Shown: piece by piece, positions 13,628 to 18,015 of the stretch | Position numbering within the stretch: the first letter of the stretch is position 1 | How the letters are laid out: each line of letters starts with the position of its first letter | DNA from: an uncultured Bacilli bacterium | Lineage (GTDB): Bacteria > Bacillota_I > Bacilli_A > RF39 > UBA660 | Assembly: GCA_934162555.1 (NCBI GenBank) | Contig: CAKPJE010000013.1 | Span: 1 to 18,015 of the forward strand | Length of the DNA: 18,015 nucleotides | Reading direction: 5' to 3' | Position numbers and translations under genes: made by a program | Notes under the pieces: model-generated | The model's database searches: none | What the model saw: only the letters and a program-made list of their open reading frames with translations | What the model was told of the DNA's origin: nothing

Positions 13628-14593
13628 ATGAAAAAAATATTAATTGCTATTAGCTGTGTGCTCCTTGTTGCATGTTCAAAATCTTCGAATGCCCTAAAAG
13701 AAATAACCAAATCTATAAATAATAGTAACAGTTATTACTTAGATGGTACATTAGAAGTAATGAATGGTGATGATTCATCGTTTTATAATGTAAAAGTTTC
13801 ATATAAAAAAGATAATCTATTTAAAGTAAGTTTAATAAATCAAATTAATAATCATGAACAAATAATATTAAGAAATACAGACGGTGTTTATGTATTAACA
13901 CCATCAATCGGAAAAAGTTTTAAATTTCAAAGCGACTGGCCATACAACAACTCTCAAATATATCTATTACAAACACTATTAAATGATATTAATAATGGTG
14001 AATATACATATAAAGAAACAAACGAAGGTTATACATACACAACAAACGTAACATACTCAAACGATAGAAACCTAGTAAAACAGGACATAACATTTGGAAA
14101 AGATTACAAAATAAAGTCAGTACTAGTATATGATAAAAACGAATCAATAAAAATGAAAATGATATTTAGTGCAGTAGACATGAACAAAAATTATGACTCA
14201 TCATACTTCACACTAGAAGAAAACATGAAAGGAACAAAAACAGAAGAAAGCACAGCAAGTCTAAAAGACATAGTTTATCCAATGTATGTACCAAGTGATA
14301 CATACCTAACAAATAAAGAAACAATAGATACAAATAATGGCAAAAGAGTAATACTAACATTTACAGGAGCTAAACCATTCACATTTGTTCAAGAAAACGT
14401 CGCTTTAACAGATGTAACACTATTAATAGATGGCGAATTTGTACTCCTAAATGACGTTCTCGGAAATGTAACAGAAAGTGAAGTATCATGGATAAGTAAC
14501 GGAATAGAATACTACATAACAAGTGACGTTCTATCAAAACAAGAAATGATAGAAATAGCATCATCAGTCGGATTGCTAGCAGTTTCTAAGTAA
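13628..14593 (+). CDS. lipoprotein with LolA-like fold and DUF4367-like C-terminus
   Basis: The 321-residue product starts with a lipoprotein signal ending in the lipobox LLVAC, Cys16 being the predicted lipid attachment. The N-terminal two thirds resemble the LolA/LppX-like single-sheet fold of Gram-positive outer-surface lipoproteins: paired beta strands such as YYLDGTLEVMN, NVKVSYKKDNLFKVSL and QIILRNTDGVYVLTPSIGKSFKFQSDWP. The last 110 residues (from DIVYPMYVPSDTYL) resemble DUF4367, ending in EVSWISNGIEYYITSDVLSKQEMIEIASSV. Spore-former GerS and related proteins combine similar folds, but no sporulation link is visible here. GAGGTGA precedes the ATG. The substrate or partner is unknown; it is probably part of an envelope quality-control set with the two following genes. 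Confidence 0.75.
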   Translation: MKKILIAISCVLLVACSKSSNALKEITKSINNSNSYYLDGTLEVMNGDDSSFYNVKVSYKKDNLFKVSLINQINNHEQIILRNTDGVYVLTPSIGKSFKFQSDWPYNNSQIYLLQTLLNDINNGEYTYKETNEGYTYTTNVTYSNDRNLVKQDITFGKDYKIKSVLVYDKNESIKMKMIFSAVDMNKNYDSSYFTLEENMKGTKTEESTASLKDIVYPMYVPSDTYLTNKETIDTNNGKRVILTFTGAKPFTFVQENVALTDVTLLIDGEFVLLNDVLGNVTESEVSWISNGIEYYITSDVLSKQEMIEIASSVGLLAVSK

Positions 14594-14608
14594 TTTTACA
14601 AAAAATCC

Positions 14609-14637
14609 TTGTTTCTTCCCATAATTTATTATATAAT
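14609..14637 (+). promoter_or_regulatory. promoter of the 188-residue membrane protein gene
   Basis: TTGTTT at 14609-14614 and TATAAT at 14632-14637, spacing 17, 20 bases before the ATG; GGGTGA serves as ribosome binding site. Confidence 0.65.
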
Positions 14638-14656
14638 TAATCTTGGGTGAACAATT

Positions 14657-15223
14657 ATGAAAAAAGGAAATAAGAATCGTCGCAATACTCCAAAAAGAAT
14701 AAACTACAGTAGTGACAATCAATTAATGACACTATTTAAAATTATAATCATACTAGTATTAGTACTAGGAGTTTTCTATGGAATAACATTATGGCGTACA
14801 ACTGATAAAACAAAAACTGACACAAAACCAGAAGAAGTAGAAATTCAATATGATGAAATACTAATAGGAACAATACTATCACAAAATACAAATGAATACT
14901 ATGTGTTACTAGCAGACCTAAACGCCGCTGATTACACAAAATATGAAAGCTATGTTGAAACCCTTTCAGGAAATGCCAAAACAAGACTATATACATCAGA
15001 TAAAGAAAGTATATTCAATAAATCATATATATCAGAAGAAGCAAATGTAAAAGATTACATAGGAAAAACAAAAATAGACGGAATAAAATTCAGTGACGAT
15101 TGCCTATTACACATAAAAAAAGTAAAAAATAAAAAAGGCGACAAAGTTGCAAAAATAACAGAAATTTTTGTTGGCGACGAAGAAATATTAAAACAATTCA
15201 GTAAATTAGTAGAGGCTAAATAG
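14657..15223 (+). CDS. single-pass membrane protein of unknown function
   Basis: The 188 residues have a strongly basic N-terminus (KKGNKNRRNTPKR), one membrane helix at about 27-45 (FKIIIILVLVLGVFYGITLW), an acidic linker and an external domain of about 120 residues. The external domain opens with DEILIGTILSQNTNEYYVLLADLNAADY and ends with EIFVGDEEILKQFSKLVE. I do not recognise a family; the strand-rich opening could be a thioredoxin-like or small alpha/beta fold, but no CxxC motif is present. It has its own promoter and lies between a lipoprotein and a C-terminal protease, so an envelope role is likely. No terminator is evident after it. Confidence 0.75.
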   Translation: MKKGNKNRRNTPKRINYSSDNQLMTLFKIIIILVLVLGVFYGITLWRTTDKTKTDTKPEEVEIQYDEILIGTILSQNTNEYYVLLADLNAADYTKYESYVETLSGNAKTRLYTSDKESIFNKSYISEEANVKDYIGKTKIDGIKFSDDCLLHIKKVKNKKGDKVAKITEIFVGDEEILKQFSKLVEAK

Positions 15224-15225
15224 TC

Positions 15226-15254
15226 TTTACTTTTTTGTTATTTAAATGTATAAT
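15226..15254 (+). promoter_or_regulatory. promoter of the S41 protease gene
   Basis: TTTACT at 15226-15231 and TATAAT at 15249-15254, spacing 17, starting just after the previous stop codon. Confidence 0.6.
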
Positions 15255-15274
15255 TTATAAAGAGTGGTGATGAA

Positions 15275-16507
15275 ATGAAAAAAGGAATCAAAAAAATATG
15301 GAATAAGGTAAAAAAATTCTTTAAAGCCAAAGATGAAAACGATAATAGTTTTTCAATAACAGAAGTCTGCCTAATTATATTATGCACAACAATAATAAGT
15401 ATATTAGTAGGAATACTATTAGATAAAAATTTGTTTAGAAGCGAAAACAAATACAGCACCCAACTAAAAGAACTAATAAACAACTATCAATATATAGTAA
15501 ACTCATACTATGGTGAAATAGATGAAAATAAGCTCGTTGATGCGGCAATAAACGGAATAGTAAGTGAGTTAGGAGACACATACAGCAACTACTTCTCAGA
15601 ATCCCAAGCAGAAAATTTTGATAAAATGCTTACAGGATCATATGAAGGAATAGGTGTCCAAATAGGACAATATGCAAACGGCGATATAGTAGTCGTATCA
15701 GTTTTTGAAAATTCAAGTGCCTATGATGCAGGTGTAAAAGTAGGCGACATCATAAAAAAAATTAATGATAAAGAATTGACAGGGCTATCAACAAAAGATG
15801 CCGTAAAAATAATAAAAGAACAAACAGGCGAAAAAATAAATCTAAATATAATAAGAGATAAAGAAGAAAAACAAATTGAAGTAATACGCAAAAAAGTAGT
15901 CTTAAAATCAGTAAACTATGAAACACTAGAAAAAAATAACAAAAAAGTTGGCTACATATATATAAGTATATTCTCTTTAAACACATCCGTTCAAGTAAAA
16001 GAAGCACTAGAACAACTAGAAGGAAATGTTGACTCTATAATAATAGATGTAAGAGACAACAGTGGTGGACATCTAACAAGTGCAGAAGAAATACTATCAT
16101 TATTCTTAGACTCATCTAATATTATATATAAGATGGACGTAGGCGGAAAAGTAACATCATATTATAGTAAAGGTAACAAAACTAAAAAATATCCAGTAGC
16201 AATATTAATAAATGGTGAAAGCGCATCAGCGTCAGAAATGCTTGCCATAGCAATGCAAGAAAAATATGGTGCAAAAGTAGTAGGCGTAAACAGCTTTGGA
16301 AAAGGAACAGTTCAAGAAAAAGTAGAATTATCAACAGGAGCAAGCTACAAAGTGACAACAAAAAAGTGGCTATCACCAAACGGAAATTGGATAAACGAAG
16401 TAGGAGTTACACCAGACGTATATATAGAAGGAAGTAAAGAATGGTATAATCTATCACACGAAAAAGACGTTCAACTCCAAAAAGCACTAGAAGAAATAAC
16501 AAAATAA
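15275..16507 (+). CDS. S41 family C-terminal processing protease (CtpA/CtpB type)
   Basis: Membrane-anchored serine protease that trims or degrades extracytoplasmic proteins from their C-termini. The 410 residues contain a basic cytoplasmic tail, a membrane helix at about 32-50, an N-terminal dimerisation segment (SYYGEIDENKLVDAAINGIVSELGD), a PDZ domain at about 122-205 (GSYEGIGVQIG to the VIRKKV strand), and the S41 core. DVRDNSGGHL is at 259-267, the catalytic serine motif SASASE at 316-321, and the catalytic lysine in FGKGT at Lys343. The tail TTKKWLSPNGNWINEVGVTPDV is typical. The Ser/Lys dyad is intact, so the enzyme should be active. GTGGTGAT precedes the ATG. It has its own promoter and a terminator right after. 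The neighbouring lipoprotein and membrane protein could be partners or substrates, which is inference. Confidence 0.94.
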   Translation: MKKGIKKIWNKVKKFFKAKDENDNSFSITEVCLIILCTTIISILVGILLDKNLFRSENKYSTQLKELINNYQYIVNSYYGEIDENKLVDAAINGIVSELGDTYSNYFSESQAENFDKMLTGSYEGIGVQIGQYANGDIVVVSVFENSSAYDAGVKVGDIIKKINDKELTGLSTKDAVKIIKEQTGEKINLNIIRDKEEKQIEVIRKKVVLKSVNYETLEKNNKKVGYIYISIFSLNTSVQVKEALEQLEGNVDSIIIDVRDNSGGHLTSAEEILSLFLDSSNIIYKMDVGGKVTSYYSKGNKTKKYPVAILINGESASASEMLAIAMQEKYGAKVVGVNSFGKGTVQEKVELSTGASYKVTTKKWLSPNGNWINEVGVTPDVYIEGSKEWYNLSHEKDVQLQKALEEITK

Positions 16508-16518
16508 TTCTAAAAAGT

Positions 16519-16548
16519 AAGATAAATGAAAGTTTATCTTTTCTTTTT
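16519..16548 (+). terminator. Rho-independent terminator of the protease gene
   Basis: AAGATAAA / TTTATCTT eight-pair stem, 6-base loop, followed by a T-rich tract (TTCTTTTT). Confidence 0.7.
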
Positions 16549-16561
16549 GCGCAAAATCAGA

Positions 16562-16567
16562 TATAAT
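16562..16567 (+). promoter_or_regulatory. -10 box of the DUF402 gene
   Basis: Perfect TATAAT 22 bases before the ATG at 16589; the -35 region is T-rich, overlaps the terminator tail and has no clear match. Confidence 0.45.
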
Positions 16568-16588
16568 GTTTTGGGAAGAAGGATTATC

Positions 16589-17140
16589 ATGAATAGATTA
16601 TGTATAGGAGATAAATTACAAATACAATGCTATAAACACAATAAAGAACTCCACAGAATGTGGAAAGAAGCAGTTGTATTAGCAGAAGGAAAAGATTACT
16701 TAATATGCGGAAACGATAAAACAACAGTTATAGAATCAAGTGGAAACACATGGAAAACAAAAGAACCAGCAATAATGTATTTCTTCAAAGATAAATGGTT
16801 TAATGTAATAGCACAACTAAAAAAAGATGGCATCTACTTCTATTGCAACATAGCAACACCATATATTATAGAAGATGGAATGATTAAATACATAGATTAT
16901 GATTTAGATTTAAGAATTTTCCCAAGTGGAGATTTTAAAATATTAGACTGTCTAGAATATAATTATCATAAAAGGGTAATGAATTATTCAGAAGACTTAG
17001 ACAAAGTAATCAGACTATCATTAGATGAATTAATAAGTCTATATAAAAATAAAAATAAAATATTTGAAAAAGAAACAATCATAAAATATTATGAACAATA
17101 CGCCAAATTAAAGGAAGAAGCGATGGGATATTATGGATAA
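16589..17140 (+). CDS. DUF402 family protein (Ntdp-like nucleoside tri/diphosphatase)
   Basis: The 183 residues match the length of the staphylococcal/bacillar DUF402 proteins (about 177-180), described as nucleoside tri- and diphosphate phosphatases. The diagnostic centre is present: FYCNIATP, then YIDYDLDLRIFPSGDF with the acidic metal-binding residues, then LDCLEYNYHKRVMNYSEDL. It is cytoplasmic with no signal or membrane segment. The frame is open upstream to an ATG at 16526, but that lies in the preceding terminator and -10 region; the ATG at 16589 with AGAAGGA just upstream begins MNRLCIGDKLQIQCYKH, the family start. It is the last protein gene before the rRNA locus. Substrate is inferred from the family only. 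Confidence 0.88.
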   Translation: MNRLCIGDKLQIQCYKHNKELHRMWKEAVVLAEGKDYLICGNDKTTVIESSGNTWKTKEPAIMYFFKDKWFNVIAQLKKDGIYFYCNIATPYIIEDGMIKYIDYDLDLRIFPSGDFKILDCLEYNYHKRVMNYSEDLDKVIRLSLDELISLYKNKNKIFEKETIIKYYEQYAKLKEEAMGYYG

Positions 17141-17248
17141 TTATTTAAAAAATATGGAACAAATTAGTCGATTCTTCATATAATATAAAGTAAAACTGCT
17201 TTTTTTAAAAGAAAATGTCGAAAAAAATAAAAAAGTTTAAAAAAAGTA
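17141..17248 (+). other. AT-rich spacer after the DUF402 gene
   Basis: No gene is visible. It contains a CATATAATATAAAG stretch near 17176 with a -10-like TATAAT but no good -35, and a T tract near 17200 without a convincing hairpin. The long A tracts just upstream of the first rRNA promoter could serve as UP elements. Confidence 0.4.
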
Positions 17249-17255
17249 TTGACTT
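17236..17255 (+). repeat. 20-bp direct repeat, copy 1 (rRNA P1)
   Basis: TTTA, six more A, then GTATTGACTT. The identical 20 bases recur at 17351-17370, 115 bp downstream, each covering an A-tract and a -35 box. This marks a duplicated promoter unit. Confidence 0.85.
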
Positions 17256-17277
17256 ACCTAATTTAAAATGGTAAGAT
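17249..17277 (+). promoter_or_regulatory. rRNA promoter P1
   Basis: TTGACT at 17249-17254 and TAAGAT at 17272-17277, spacing 17, with an A-tract immediately upstream. Confidence 0.8.
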
Positions 17278-17350
17278 TGAGATGTTTTGTGCGAAGAAAC
17301 CTTCTACAAAATGTCAACAAAAATGTTCTTTTGAAAATTTTGAAAAAAAC

Positions 17351-17370
17351 TTTAAAAAAAGTATTGACTT
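17351..17370 (+). repeat. 20-bp direct repeat, copy 2 (rRNA P2)
   Basis: Exact copy of 17236-17255, again spanning an A-tract and the -35 box of the next promoter. Confidence 0.85.
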
Positions 17371-17392
17371 GTTCCTTTCGAGGTGGTATATT
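17364..17392 (+). promoter_or_regulatory. rRNA promoter P2
   Basis: TTGACT at 17364-17369 and TATATT at 17387-17392, spacing 17. Confidence 0.85.
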
Positions 17393-17464
17393 ATGAGTAC
17401 CTTGAAAGAGAAATCATTTTTTTTACAAGGAAAAAAACAAAATTGAAAAAAGTTCAATTTGGGC

Positions 17465-17493
17465 TTGACAAACAAGTTTGCATTTGATATTAT
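17465..17493 (+). promoter_or_regulatory. rRNA promoter P3
   Basis: TTGACA at 17465-17470 (perfect) and TATTAT at 17488-17493, spacing 17; the closest promoter to the 16S gene, about 100 bases upstream of the mature end. Confidence 0.85.
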
Positions 17494-17520
17494 ATATGCA
17501 GCTTGATTGAAAAAGCGAAA

Positions 17521-17535
17521 TGATCTTTGAAAACT
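17521..17535 (+). promoter_or_regulatory. boxA antitermination element of the rRNA leader
   Basis: TGATCTTTGAAAACT matches the Firmicutes rRNA leader boxA (TGNTCTTTGAAAACT), bound by NusB-S10 to prevent premature termination. It lies between P3 and the 16S gene. Confidence 0.8.
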
Positions 17536-17593
17536 GAGCAAAATGTCAATTCAAATTTAGTTAGGACAAATTTTTATTTAAGAATTCAATTTT

Positions 17594-18015
<422 letters not shown>

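Noticed and set aside
17314..17541. Minus-strand open frame in the rRNA leader
   Set aside because: It overlaps promoters P2, P3 and boxA, has Phe/Lys-rich random composition and no ribosome binding site.

Overview
The window is a compact, very AT-rich bacterial chromosome segment of Gram-positive (Firmicutes/Bacilli) type. The evidence is strong AGGAGG-like ribosome binding sites, sigma-A-type promoters (TTGACA/TATAAT with 16-18 bp spacing), tRNAs with encoded CCA ends, a CIRCE operator, the cdaA-cdaR and scpA-scpB pairs, and the 5' part of a 16S rRNA of Bacilli/Mollicutes-like character. TGA is used as a stop (scpA, scpB and the first ABC gene), so this is genetic code 11 and not the Mycoplasma code. 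An uncultured gut lineage of the RF39/Erysipelotrichia kind is my best guess; it is an inference from the partial 16S and gene content.

Layout. 1-314: a broken 3' end of a surface-type protein, with a frame break and a change of base composition near 185. 350-2533: heat-shock hsp20 behind a CIRCE/promoter, then cdd (cytidine deaminase) and the tightly coupled scpA-scpB (SMC partners). 2530-2684: a tRNA-Leu(CAA) with its own promoter and terminator. 2729-7905: an accessory-looking block with a frameshifted XRE regulator, an unrecognised small ORF, two tandem ATPase-permease (MacB/FtsX-like) half transporters that overlap by 4 bp, and a lipoprotein, closed by a terminator. 7934-8530: a divergent Mn-type superoxide dismutase. 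8566-9169: a six-tRNA operon (Ser, initiator Met, Asp, Phe, Arg, Pro). 9194-10323: a membrane-anchored PrsA-like foldase, sharing a bidirectional terminator with a convergent slipin gene. 11152-13336: cdaA-cdaR for c-di-AMP synthesis and its control. 13335-13532: a DUF378 protein on the minus strand. 13599-16548: an envelope run of LolA/DUF4367-like lipoprotein, single-pass membrane protein and S41 C-terminal protease, each with its own promoter-like sequence. 16589-17140: a DUF402 protein. 17141-17593: the rRNA promoter/leader region with three tandem promoters and a boxA. 17594-end: 5' part of the 16S rRNA gene.

The best candidate for something undescribed is the 2.7-7.9 kb block: a putative heterodimeric ABC machine with a dedicated lipoprotein, whose XRE regulator appears broken by a loss in a poly-A run. 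Other points worth checking are the CIRCE site on an hsp20 gene, a DGG in place of DGA in CdaA, Trp losses in the SOD, duplicated rRNA promoter blocks, and a 16S base that mismatches the common 341F/338F primer site.
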